The notes beneath the pieces are model-generated. The model worked only from the letters and a program-made list of their open reading frames with translations. It was not told where the DNA came from and searched no databases. A stretch of 41,856 nt of DNA from the NCBI RefSeq assembly GCF_004348515.1, contig NZ_SMKH01000030.1, positions 1 to 41,856 on the forward strand, written 5' to 3'. Within the stretch, counting starts at the first letter, position 1. Each line of letters begins with the position of its first letter. The DNA is from Actinomadura sp. KC345 (GTDB lineage Bacteria; Actinomycetota; Actinomycetes; Streptosporangiales; Streptosporangiaceae). A program made the translations under genes and the position numbers. This document shows positions 16,584 through 26,508 of this stretch, one piece after another.

Positions 16584-17735
16584 TCAGACCTGGATGTCCT
16601 TGGCGATGATGGTCTTGAGCACCTCGCTGGTGCCGCCGTAGATGCGGGCGACCCGGGCGTCGGCGTACAGCCGCGCGATCGGGTACTCCAGGATGTAGCC
16701 GTAGCCGCCGTGCAGCTGGAGGCACTTGTCGACGACGCGGCCCTGCACCTCGGTGCAGAACAGCTTGCACACGGCGGCGTCGGCGGGGGTGAGCTCCCCG
16801 GCGTCGAGGGCCTCGATGCAGCGGTCGACCAGCGAGCGGGCCGCCTCGACCTCGGTGGCGCACTCGGCGAGGACGAACTTGGTGTTCTGGAACGACGACA
16901 CGGTCTTGCCGAAGACCGTCCGGTCCTGGACGTACCTGCGCGCGAACTCCACGGCCGCGGCGGCGGACGCGTAGGAGCTGGTCGCGATGCCGAGCCGCTC
17001 CTCGGCGAGGTTGTGCGTCAGGTACTCGAACCCGCGGCCCTCCTCGCCGAGCAGGTCCTCGGCCGGGACGCGGACGTCGGTGAACGACAGCTCGGCGGTG
17101 TCGGAGCTGCGCAGCCCGATCTTCTCCAGCTTGCGGCCGACCGCGTAGCCCGCGCTGCTCGTGTCCACCGCCAGGATCGACAGGCCGGCCCGGCGGTTCT
17201 CCGGCGTGGCCGGCGACGTGCGCGCCACGACCAGGACCCGGTCGGCGAGGACCCCGCCGGTGATGAACGTCTTGGCGCCGTTCAGGACGTAGTGGTCGCC
17301 GTCGAGCCGGGCGGTGGTCTGCATGCCGGCGAGGTCGGAGCCGGTGCCGGGCTCGGTCATCGCGATGGCCGTCATCATCTCGCCGGAGACGAACGGCGGC
17401 AGCCAGCGCTTCTTCTGCTCCTCCGACCCGTACTTCAGCAGGTAGGGCAGGACGAGGTTGACGTGCACGCCGTAGCCGCCGAAGCTCACCCCGGCCCGGG
17501 CGCACTCCTCGGAGACCACTGCCTGGTACTTGAAGCTGGTCTCGCCCGCGCCGCCGTACTCCTCGGGCACCTGGACGCCGAACACGCCGAGCTCGCCGAG
17601 CTTGTTGTAGAAGCCGCGCGGCGGATGGCCGGCGTCCTCCCACTCGCCGTAGACGGGCGCGACCTCCGCCTCGATGAAGGCCCGGATCATCTCCCGGAAG
17701 GCCTCATGGTCCTCGTTGAACACGGTGCGCCGCAC
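16584..17735 (-). CDS. Acyl-CoA dehydrogenase
   Basis: This 383-residue flavoprotein oxidises an acyl-CoA to the 2-enoyl-CoA. It shows the complete three-domain text: N-terminal helices (FREMIRAFIEAEVAP), middle FAD region AMTEPGTGSDLAGMQT and FITGG, and C-terminal LQLHGGYGYILEYPIARLYADAR then IYGGTSEVLKTIIAKD. The position occupied by the catalytic Glu in medium-chain enzymes is Gly (YGGTSE), as in isovaleryl- and long-chain-type enzymes, whose base lies on another helix. The GTG at 17735 is chosen for AAAGGGG about 7 nt upstream. It is the first gene of an operon with an SDR and a TetR regulator. Confidence 0.92.
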   Translation of the reverse strand: MRRTVFNEDHEAFREMIRAFIEAEVAPVYGEWEDAGHPPRGFYNKLGELGVFGVQVPEEYGGAGETSFKYQAVVSEECARAGVSFGGYGVHVNLVLPYLLKYGSEEQKKRWLPPFVSGEMMTAIAMTEPGTGSDLAGMQTTARLDGDHYVLNGAKTFITGGVLADRVLVVARTSPATPENRRAGLSILAVDTSSAGYAVGRKLEKIGLRSSDTAELSFTDVRVPAEDLLGEEGRGFEYLTHNLAEERLGIATSSYASAAAAVEFARRYVQDRTVFGKTVSSFQNTKFVLAECATEVEAARSLVDRCIEALDAGELTPADAAVCKLFCTEVQGRVVDKCLQLHGGYGYILEYPIARLYADARVARIYGGTSEVLKTIIAKDIQV

Positions 17736-17760
17736 GCTCTGGCCCCTTTCGCCGCACAAC

Positions 17761-17802
17761 TAGCAGAACGCTAACTTAACTCGAATCGATTTCTAGAATC
17801 AA
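17761..17802 (-). promoter_or_regulatory. Candidate promoter and operator of the acyl-CoA dehydrogenase operon
   Basis: On the minus strand TTGATT (17797-17802), 17 nt, and TTAAGT (17774-17779) form a promoter-like pair. A palindrome TAGC-AGAAC-GCTA (17761-17773) lies over the expected transcript start and is a candidate TetR site. The arms are only 4 bp, so this is tentative. Confidence 0.4.
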
Positions 17803-17854
17803 ATACGAGCAGGGCGTTCCGCGGCCGCGCGGCGGCCGGACCGGGCGGCCGGGG

Positions 17855-19837
17855 TCAGCAGTCGGGCTCGCAGACCCGCTGGGACAGCGCCTTGAGGAAG
17901 AAGGACTGGACCTGCCCCGGCGTCTGCGCCACGTACGCGTCGCCCTTCGTCGCCCGCGCGATCCGCCGCAGCTCGTCGGCGTCCACGCCTTCGCCGATGC
18001 CGAACATGTTGATCTGGACGGGGCGTTCGGGGTCGTACGCGCGGCGTATGCGGTCCAGCGTCTCCGCCAGCGAGGGGCCTTCCCGGTCCTCGTTCTTCCC
18101 GTCCGTCCACAGCAGGACCGAGTTCACGTACTCCGGCTTGTAGGTCCGCTTCATGTGGTCGAACGCGGCGATGGCGGTCTCGTACAGGCCGGTGCCGCCG
18201 TGCTCCTTGACCCTGGTCCGGGCGAACGCGCTCAGCACGAGCTGGCGCCGGGTGGCCGAGCCGAGCCGCTCGGCCAGCGGCCCCACGCTCACGAGCTCCC
18301 GCCAGTCCCGCTCTCCCTCCAGCTCCGTGGAGAACACCCACTGGCCGAGTTCGCTGTCGTCCGGCAGCAGGGACAGACCGTTCTGCGCCGTGCGGATCGT
18401 GGACTGCAGGCGGGTGATACCGGGCCCGATCCTCCGGTCCATGGACCCGGAGATGTCGATGATGCTCAGCATCCGGATGCTCAGCGAGAGCTGCGCCCAC
18501 TGCTGCATGGTGCGCCCGACCTCCGCCGCGGACGCCGGGGGCAGCGCCTTCGGCGCGGTCCTGCTCAGCCCGGTCCGCCCGGAGAACGCCGCCGGCGCGG
18601 CGCCGTCGGGCGTGCGGAAGCCCAGCCCGTGCACGTCGTCGCGGGTGGCGTCGCCGGCCAGCTCCCTGCGCAGCAGCCGCGCCGCGTCCAGCTCGGCCGG
18701 GTCCCCGGACAGGACGGTGACCGGGTGGTCGAGGAAGATCGTGCCCTCGGCCGGGTAGACGGCGACGGCGTTCTCCGGGGAGCGTTTCGCGTTGTGGGCG
18801 AACACCGCCTGCTCCGGCGCCAGCGCGACCGGGTGGCGTTCTCCCGCGTCCTGGCCGAACTCGGCGAACCCCGCCTTGACGGACACCGCGACCCCCTCCC
18901 GGATCGTCCGCACCACGCCGGTGAACAACGCCTGGCCCTGCGGGTCCTCGGACAGCAGCGCGCTGGCCAGCATCAGCGTGGCCATGCCGGTCGCGGTGCC
19001 GTCGGGGTCGGGGACCCGCAGCCGGAACAGCCGCGGCGGGATCGCGCTCTCCGCGGGCGCGCCATCGGCCCCCTGCTCGGCGTTCGCCGCCGTCCCGGCC
19101 GCGGCCAGGAGCTCCTTCCAGGACGGCTGCGCGGGCGCGCCGAGGTCGCGCAGCCGTGCGGCGAGCCCGCTCGGCATCGCGGGCACGACCGGGGTCGAGG
19201 CCATCCCGCCGAGGCCGGTGAGGCCCGCGGCAGCCCCGGCCCGCCCGGATCCCTCGACGAGCCTGGTCCACAGGGACGAGTCGGGGATCCAGACGTCCGG
19301 CCGCTCGGTGACGCCGGCGACGCCCTTGCCCGACAGCAGCGTCGCGACCGCGGCCGGCTCGGCGGACCGCACGCGGGCCTGGGCGCACCTGCCGGCGACG
19401 CGGTTGCGGTCGTCGTTGAAGCGTTCCGCGGCCCGGGTCACCGCGGGGGCGATGTCCGGCGCCGCGGCCACGCTGATCGTGAGCGCGTCCTCGCCGGAGC
19501 AGTCGTCGCCCGCCCAGGTGATCGCGTACGCGCCGGCGCCCGTCAGCAGGACCAGCGCGACCGCGCCGGCCAGCGGGCCGAGCAGGACGCCGCCGATCCG
19601 CCTCGGCGGCCGGGGCCCTCGGCGGCCCGGCCCGGCGGCGGCGTGCGCCGGGCCGGTGGGACGGGACGGGCGGCCGACGGCCGCGCCGGGGGCCGGGGGA
19701 CCGCCCGGCGGCCCGGACGCGGAGGAGGGCACATGGCCCGGGTAGGAGGCGCCGAGGAAGGTGTAGGGGACGTCGGGGTCGCCGGTCTCCGGCGGGGTCC
19801 GGGGTGCCCACTCGGGCACGTCGTCGTGTCCGCTCAT
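17855..19837 (-). CDS. Membrane-anchored solute-binding/VWA fusion protein
   Basis: This 660-residue protein has a Pro/Gly-rich cytoplasmic N-terminus (1-80), one transmembrane helix (about 81-107), an extracellular region like a type 2 periplasmic solute-binding protein (about 115-420, starting DALTISVAAAPDIAPAVTRAAERF), and a C-terminal von Willebrand A domain. The VWA metal-site motif D-I-S-G-S is near residues 457-461 (IIDISGSMDRR). It ends CEPDC with two cysteines close to the terminus, and has few cysteines otherwise. The ATG at 19837 has GGAG about 9 nt upstream. Proteins with this combination are known in actinomycetes; their role is unknown. Adhesion or binding of an extracellular ligand is inference. 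Confidence 0.8.
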   Translation of the reverse strand: MSGHDDVPEWAPRTPPETGDPDVPYTFLGASYPGHVPSSASGPPGGPPAPGAAVGRPSRPTGPAHAAAGPGRRGPRPPRRIGGVLLGPLAGAVALVLLTGAGAYAITWAGDDCSGEDALTISVAAAPDIAPAVTRAAERFNDDRNRVAGRCAQARVRSAEPAAVATLLSGKGVAGVTERPDVWIPDSSLWTRLVEGSGRAGAAAGLTGLGGMASTPVVPAMPSGLAARLRDLGAPAQPSWKELLAAAGTAANAEQGADGAPAESAIPPRLFRLRVPDPDGTATGMATLMLASALLSEDPQGQALFTGVVRTIREGVAVSVKAGFAEFGQDAGERHPVALAPEQAVFAHNAKRSPENAVAVYPAEGTIFLDHPVTVLSGDPAELDAARLLRRELAGDATRDDVHGLGFRTPDGAAPAAFSGRTGLSRTAPKALPPASAAEVGRTMQQWAQLSLSIRMLSIIDISGSMDRRIGPGITRLQSTIRTAQNGLSLLPDDSELGQWVFSTELEGERDWRELVSVGPLAERLGSATRRQLVLSAFARTRVKEHGGTGLYETAIAAFDHMKRTYKPEYVNSVLLWTDGKNEDREGPSLAETLDRIRRAYDPERPVQINMFGIGEGVDADELRRIARATKGDAYVAQTPGQVQSFFLKALSQRVCEPDC

Positions 19838-20329
19838 CGCCGATCTCCGTTTCCCGGGCGGGGGCGCCGGGGCGTGGCGCGCCGCTTGGTGACAGCCGCC
19901 CTGTGAGACACATAGAGGAAGTGTTTCAGCAGGATCACGTGTGATGTTCGTCTCATCGGCGTCTTCCGTCAAGTGTTCCGGCGGCTCAGGTCCGGACGCG
20001 GGCCCGGCCGCGGCGGGGCCACCCTCCGGGCGCGGGGCCGGTGTCATCGCCGAGGAGGAGTAGGCGGCGCCGCTCAGGAGTACGCAGGGCGCCCGGGAAT
20101 GGATCGGACCCCGTCCAGGTCGTTCTGACGGACCGTGCGCGGCCGGAAACGCCGTGCTCTACACGGATTCGGGGGAGAAAGGTTCGGTCCGGTCGGGTTT
20201 CGGGTCGTGGCCGGAGCAGGCCACCGCCGGGGGTTGCTTTCCCGCGCGGATGTGCTTCGGGGCGGAGCCGGCCGTCAAGGGCGGTTCATCGGCGCCCCGG
20301 GGGAGTTCCAGGAGAAGACCCCGGACATG
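19838..20329. other. Intergenic stretch without a supported gene
   Basis: About 490 bases between the VWA protein gene and the sRNA. The part near 19900-19970 is less GC-rich, contains GTGAGACACATAG and GTGTTTCAGC, and probably holds the promoter of the VWA gene. The rest has only short, unsupported frames with no ribosome sites. Nothing else could be recognised. Confidence 0.5.
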
Positions 20330-20442
20330 AAAAGCGGCGCCGGGTGGATACGGGGGCAATCCACCCGGCGCCGCATCATCGGTGTTCCGACGGGGGCCCG
20401 GAACACCGGCACGGGCGCTCCGACGGGGGACCAGAGCGCCGG
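20330..20442 (-). ncRNA. 6C-like small RNA with three C5-loop hairpins
   Basis: Read on the minus strand, two hairpins are followed by an intrinsic terminator. Hairpin A pairs 20434-20440 with 20414-20420 (GGCGCTC stem). Hairpin B pairs 20400-20408 with 20380-20388 (CGGTGTTCC stem). The terminator pairs 16 bases, 20359-20374 with 20334-20349, and is followed by TTTT at 20330-20333. Every loop contains CCCCCGT; loops A and B both read CCCCCGTC. This matches the actinobacterial 6C RNA class (two hairpins with C-runs in their loops, then a terminator), whose C-rich loops are thought to pair with G-rich mRNA sites. Here the runs are five C rather than six. The 5' end near 20442 is inferred from the promoter. 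Confidence 0.78.
20334..20374 (-). terminator. Intrinsic terminator of the 6C-like RNA
   Basis: A perfect 16-bp GC-rich stem with a 9-nt loop followed on the minus strand by TTTT (20330-20333). It is the strongest hairpin seen in the window. Confidence 0.85.
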
Positions 20443-20447
20443 TACAA

Positions 20448-20479
20448 ATCGTACACCGAAACCCCCCGCGGTTAGTCAA
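20448..20479 (-). promoter_or_regulatory. Promoter of the 6C-like RNA
   Basis: Minus strand: -35 TTGACT (20474-20479) and -10 TACGAT (20448-20453), with a long 20-nt spacer; TGTACG two bases closer would give 18. The promoter starts 8 nt after the DUF3099 stop codon, so the RNA is transcribed independently. Confidence 0.6.
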
Positions 20480-20486
20480 GAGAATG

Positions 20487-20828
20487 TCACGACCCGATTT
20501 CCGGTCGCTGTCCGGAAACCGGCTTGTGTTCCCGGTCGCCGGGATCGTCCCTCCGGTCGCCGAAGGACGCGGGGGCGGTCGGCTCCCGTCCGCCGTTCGC
20601 GAAGACCACCGCGACGTACGGCAGGATGAGCGCCCCGGCCACGAGGACGATCGCCAGCCACGCCGGAGCCCCGGCCACGGCGGCGAGTATGGCGCCCACG
20701 AAGCACACCGTCCGGACCCCCATGGACACCAGGTAGCGCCGCTGGCGGTGGCCGATGTCCTCGGACATCGGGCGGGGAGCGTCGGTGACCGTGTAGACCT
20801 CCGGCTCCCGATCGTGATTGGGCTTCAC
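20487..20828 (-). CDS. DUF3099 family membrane protein
   Basis: This 113-residue protein has two transmembrane helices (VRTVCFVGAILAAVAG and WLAIVLVAGALILPYVAVVF) after a soluble N-terminus with RQRRYLVSMGVRT, the pattern of the actinobacterial DUF3099 family. The hydrophilic C-terminus (EPTAPASFGDRRDDPGDRE) is cytoplasmic by the positive-inside rule. The start is the GTG at 20826-20828 (VKPNHDREPEVYTVT); a short GGA lies 6 nt upstream. Function unknown. It is divergent from dodecin with a 69-nt gap. Confidence 0.8.
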   Translation of the reverse strand: MKPNHDREPEVYTVTDAPRPMSEDIGHRQRRYLVSMGVRTVCFVGAILAAVAGAPAWLAIVLVAGALILPYVAVVFANGGREPTAPASFGDRRDDPGDREHKPVSGQRPEIGS

Positions 20829-20897
20829 GATTCCAAGGTAAGCCCATGGGGTCCGGCTGGCGACAGCAGTACGGGTCAAGACATCGGAGGAAACGAG

Positions 20898-21110
20898 ATG
20901 ACCGATCGCACGTACCGGGTGACGGAGATCGTGGGGACCTCGCCGGAGTCGCTGGAGACGGCGATCCGCAACGGCGTCAGGCGCGCCTCGCAGACCCTGC
21001 GCCACCTGGACTGGTTCGAGGTGACCGAGGTCCGCGGCCAGATAGAGGACGGCGAGGTCGCCCACATGCAGGTCACCATGAAGGTCGGCTTCCGGCTGGA
21101 GGACGCCTGA
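20898..21110 (+). CDS. Dodecin family flavin-binding protein
   Basis: This 70-residue protein matches dodecins: MTDRTYRVTEIVGTSPESLETAIRNGV-type start, a central LDWFEVTEVRG where Trp stacks on flavin, and the C-terminal strand HMQVTMKVGFRL. Dodecins form 12-subunit hollow spheres that store or buffer FMN, riboflavin or lumichrome. The ATG has GGAGG 8 nt upstream. It stands alone between divergent DUF3099 and convergent tldE. Confidence 0.93.
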   Translation: MTDRTYRVTEIVGTSPESLETAIRNGVRRASQTLRHLDWFEVTEVRGQIEDGEVAHMQVTMKVGFRLEDA

Positions 21111-21117
21111 GCCCGGC

Positions 21118-21143
21118 GGGCCCGCCCCCGAGAGGGCGGGCCC
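21118..21143. terminator. Terminator between dodecin and tldE
   Basis: A perfect 10-bp stem GGGCCCGCCC / GGGCGGGCCC with the 6-nt loop CCGAGA starts 8 nt after the dodecin stop. It can act on both convergent transcripts. Confidence 0.7.
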
Positions 21144-21195
21144 CAGGCACGGCCACGGACGACGCCGAGCGAAGCTCGTCCTCGGGACGGTGGCC

Positions 21196-22577
21196 TCAGG
21201 ACGCCTGCGACACCGTCGACATGTTGAAGTCGGCGACGCGCAGCGGCGGCATGGCGGCGCGGGTGAAGTAGTCGGACCACTCGCGCGGCAGCGTCGGGCC
21301 GGTCTCGCCGACCTCGGTGAGGCGTGACAGCAGGTCGACGGGGCTCTCGTTGAACCTGAAGTTGTTCACCGCGCCGACGACCTCGCCGTCCTCGACGAGG
21401 TAGACGCCGTCGCGGGTGAGGCCCGTCAGCAGGAGGCTCTGCGAGTCGACCTCGCGGATGTACCACAGGCACGTCAGCAGCAGCCCGCGCTCGGTGCGGG
21501 CGACCATCTCCTCCAGCGTCGCGCCGCCGCCCGGCCCGGTCATCGCCAGGTTGTCGACCGGCGGGGTGAGCGGCAGCCCCGTGCGCTCGGCGGAGTGCCG
21601 CGTCTGGATGAGGGAGGCGAGGTCGCCGCCGCTGATCCAGTCGGTGGCGCCCAGCGCGAGGCCGTTGTCGAACACCGACGACTCGCGGCTGGAGGCGTGC
21701 GCGACGACGAACGGGGCGCACTCCATGCCCGCGGCGGCGGGGTCGCTGGACAGCGTGACGGGCAGGTTCGCGAGCCGCTCGCCGACGCGGGTGCCGCCGC
21801 CGGGGGCGCTGAACACCGTCCGGCCGTCCTGCGCGTCCTGGGAGCCCGCCGACCAGTACAGGTAGATCATCAGGTCGGCGACGGCGGACGGCGGCAGGAT
21901 CGTCTCGTACCGCCCGGCGGGCAGGTCCACGCGCCGCTCGCCCCACTCCAGCCGCCTGGCCAGGTCGCCGGTCAGCGCGGGGACGTCGACGTCGGTGAAG
22001 TCGCGGGTGCCGACGCCCGCCCACGCCGAGCCGCCGGCGCCCTTGGCGTTGAGCTCCAGCAGCCCGGTCGGCTGGTCGTGGCGCAGCCGCAGCCCCGCGG
22101 AGCTGCCCAGGAACGTCGAGGTGAGCATGTGGTTGGCGAACCCGTACAGGCGGCGGTCGCCGGCCTGCGCGGCGGCGAACGCCTCGCCCAGCGCCGGTGC
22201 GAACCCCTCGAACACGCCGATCCCCGTCTCGGCCGGGTCGTCGTCCCAGTCCGCCGAGGGCGGCCCCCCGGTGATCAGGGGCGCGGCGTCCTCGGCGGCC
22301 TCGGCGCCGGCGGCGTCGGCCTCGGCGGCGCGCACCAGGTCCTCGATGCCGTCCGCGGTGACGGCCGACCGCGACACCACCCCGGTGGCGACGCCGCCGG
22401 GGGTGTCGCGCAGCGCGATGACGGTGAGGCGGCTGGAGCGGGTCACGCCGTTGGTGGTGAGCGTGTTGCCCGCCCACCGCAGGTTCGCGGTGCTCGCCTC
22501 GTCGGCGATGACGATGCAGTCGTCCGAGCGCGACAGCGACAGCGCCCGCTCGACGGCCTCCTGCGGCCCGGTGGTCG

Positions 22578-22581
<4 letters not shown>
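21196..22581 (-). CDS. tldE: TldE/PmbA family subunit of the TldD/TldE protease
   Basis: This 461-residue protein is the non-catalytic partner of TldD in the heterodimeric zinc protease that degrades unfolded peptides and trims leader peptides of some RiPPs such as microcin B17. It has the PmbA text: an N-terminal SDDCIVIADEASTANLRWA, FNESPVDLLSRL near the C-terminus, and no HExxxH zinc site. The GTG at 22579-22581 overlaps the tldD stop as GTGA, so the two are coupled and made together. No RiPP precursor is seen nearby. Length is normal. Confidence 0.9.
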
Positions 22582-24927
<2,346 letters not shown>

Positions 24928-24932
24928 CGGGC

Positions 24933-25718
24933 ATGGGGATCCTCGAAGGCAAGCGCATCCTGGTCACCGGCGTCCTGACCGACGCCTCGATCGGCTTCCA
25001 CGTCGCGCGGGTCGCGCAGGAGGAGGGCGCCGAGGTGGTGCTGACCGCCTACCCGCGCCCGACGCTCACCGCCAGGACCGCCAAGCGGCTCCCGTCCGGC
25101 CCCGACTCCCCGCCTCCGGTGATCGAGCTGGACGTGATGAACACCGAGCAGCTCGACGCCCTCGCCGGGAACCTGCGCGACAGCGGGTTCGACCGCCTGG
25201 ACGGCGTCGTCCACGCGATCGGCTTCGCGCCGCAGACCGCCCTCGGCGGCAACTTCCTGGAGACGCCCTGGGAGGACGTGGCGACCGCCGTGCACGCCTC
25301 GACGTACTCGCTGAAGGCGCTGACGATGGCGTGCCTGCCGCTGATGGAGGACGGCGGCTCGGTCGTCGGCCTGGACTTCGACGCGACCAAGGCGTGGCCC
25401 GTGTACGACTGGATGGGCGTGGCCAAGGCCGGCCTGGAGTCGTGCTCCCGCTACCTGGCCAAGTACCTGGGCCCGCGCGGCATCCGGGTGAACCTGGTCG
25501 CCGCCGGCCCGCTGGCCACGATGGCGGCCAAGAGCATCCCCGGCTTCGAGGGCATGACCGACATGTGGCCGAAGGCGGCACCCCTCGGCTGGGACATCAA
25601 GGACAGCGACCCCACCGCCCGCGCCTGCGCCGCCCTCCTCTCCGACTGGTTCCCGGCCACCACCGGCGAGATAGTCCACGTGGACGGCGGCCTCCACGCC
25701 ATCGGCGGCGTCGATTGA
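24933..25718 (+). CDS. inhA: Enoyl-ACP reductase, InhA/FabI type
   Basis: This 261-residue NADH-dependent reductase completes each FAS-II elongation cycle. It starts MGILEGKRILVTGVLTDASIG, the divergent cofactor loop typical of FabI/InhA, and has HAIGFAPQTALGGNF and the catalytic Tyr/Lys in VYDWMGVAKAGLESCSRYLAK, where the Tyr-x6-Lys spacing separates enoyl reductases from ordinary SDRs. The closest family members are actinobacterial InhA proteins. It sits 5 nt after fabG in one operon. It would be the expected target of InhA/FabI inhibitors. Confidence 0.95.
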   Translation: MGILEGKRILVTGVLTDASIGFHVARVAQEEGAEVVLTAYPRPTLTARTAKRLPSGPDSPPPVIELDVMNTEQLDALAGNLRDSGFDRLDGVVHAIGFAPQTALGGNFLETPWEDVATAVHASTYSLKALTMACLPLMEDGGSVVGLDFDATKAWPVYDWMGVAKAGLESCSRYLAKYLGPRGIRVNLVAAGPLATMAAKSIPGFEGMTDMWPKAAPLGWDIKDSDPTARACAALLSDWFPATTGEIVHVDGGLHAIGGVD

Positions 25719-25757
25719 ACGGCCACCGCCTTGTCGGCCACCGCCTTCAGGTGGTGA

Positions 25758-26399
25758 TCAAGTACGCCGGTGCCGCAGGCCGCGGGACAGGACGCTGAGG
25801 TTGAGGGCGCCGACGGCGCCCGCGGCGCCTGCCGCGGCGGCGACCAGGAGCATGCGGCCGTCGTCCCGCTGCGAGGCGGCGACGGGGGAGACGAGGCGCG
25901 TCCGCGGTCCGGCGACGGTGCGGGCCTGGGGGTCCTGGTAGGCGTTCGGGTCCGCCGCGATCTCGGGGGTCGGCAGGACGCCGGGCAGGCCGGGCGTGGT
26001 GGCCGGCGCGTTCTCCGAGTACGGTTGCGGGACCCGCGAGCCGGTCATGGTGGCCGGCGGGGCGGGCGCGCCGCCGCCGCTCGGGGCGGAGGCCGGCGTG
26101 CGCGGCCGCCTTGCCGGGGCCTTGGACGTCCTCTTCCCCGTGTTCTTGCTCGCGGTGGTCTTCTTGGTGGTCTTGGACTGGGTCGGCTTCGGGGTGGGCG
26201 TCGGCGTCTTCGGTGTGAGCGCCTCGCGCATGTTCCCGAGGTTGCACTTCCAGTTCTCGATCGTGGTCTCCGGGTCGACGCCCTTCTTGCAGACCTCGGC
26301 CGCCGCGGCCTGGGACGCCGGGGCGGCCAGCAGAAGGACGAGCGCACCCGCCGAGACCGCCGCGGAAGCCGTACCGACCCGCCTGACCCGATGAGGCAT
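25758..26399 (-). CDS. Secreted, membrane-anchored Thr/Pro/Lys-rich protein
   Basis: This 213-residue protein begins MPHRVRRVGTASAAVSAGAL, a signal peptide ending near ASQAAAAE. It then has a short region with two Cys (VCKKGVDPETTIENWKCNLG), a long Thr/Pro/Lys/Ser linker with TPTPTPKPTQSK, and a C-terminal hydrophobic helix (MLLVAAAAGAAGAVGALNLS) followed by Arg/His, like a cell-surface anchor without an LPxTG signal. The ATG has GGAGGGG 6 nt upstream. I do not recognise a family. It could be a cell-wall spanning stalk protein. Convergent with inhA, 39 nt apart. Confidence 0.75.
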   Translation of the reverse strand: MPHRVRRVGTASAAVSAGALVLLLAAPASQAAAAEVCKKGVDPETTIENWKCNLGNMREALTPKTPTPTPKPTQSKTTKKTTASKNTGKRTSKAPARRPRTPASAPSGGGAPAPPATMTGSRVPQPYSENAPATTPGLPGVLPTPEIAADPNAYQDPQARTVAGPRTRLVSPVAASQRDDGRMLLVAAAAGAAGAVGALNLSVLSRGLRHRRT

Positions 26400-26508
26400 G
26401 TGGCCCCTCCCACCCCGTGATAAGCGTCTGCTGACTCTGCTGACATCGTGTCCCATACGGGCCTGCCGGTAAACCGCGACACGGGGGTTTCTTTACCTCG
26501 CCGTGGAC

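Noticed and set aside
20041-20475. 144-codon plus-strand frame beside the VWA gene
   Set aside because: Arg/Gly/Pro-rich text, no ribosome site, overlaps the sRNA antisense.
20159-20479. 106-codon minus-strand frame over the sRNA
   Set aside because: It runs through three perfect hairpins and the promoter, has no ribosome site and no protein-like pattern.
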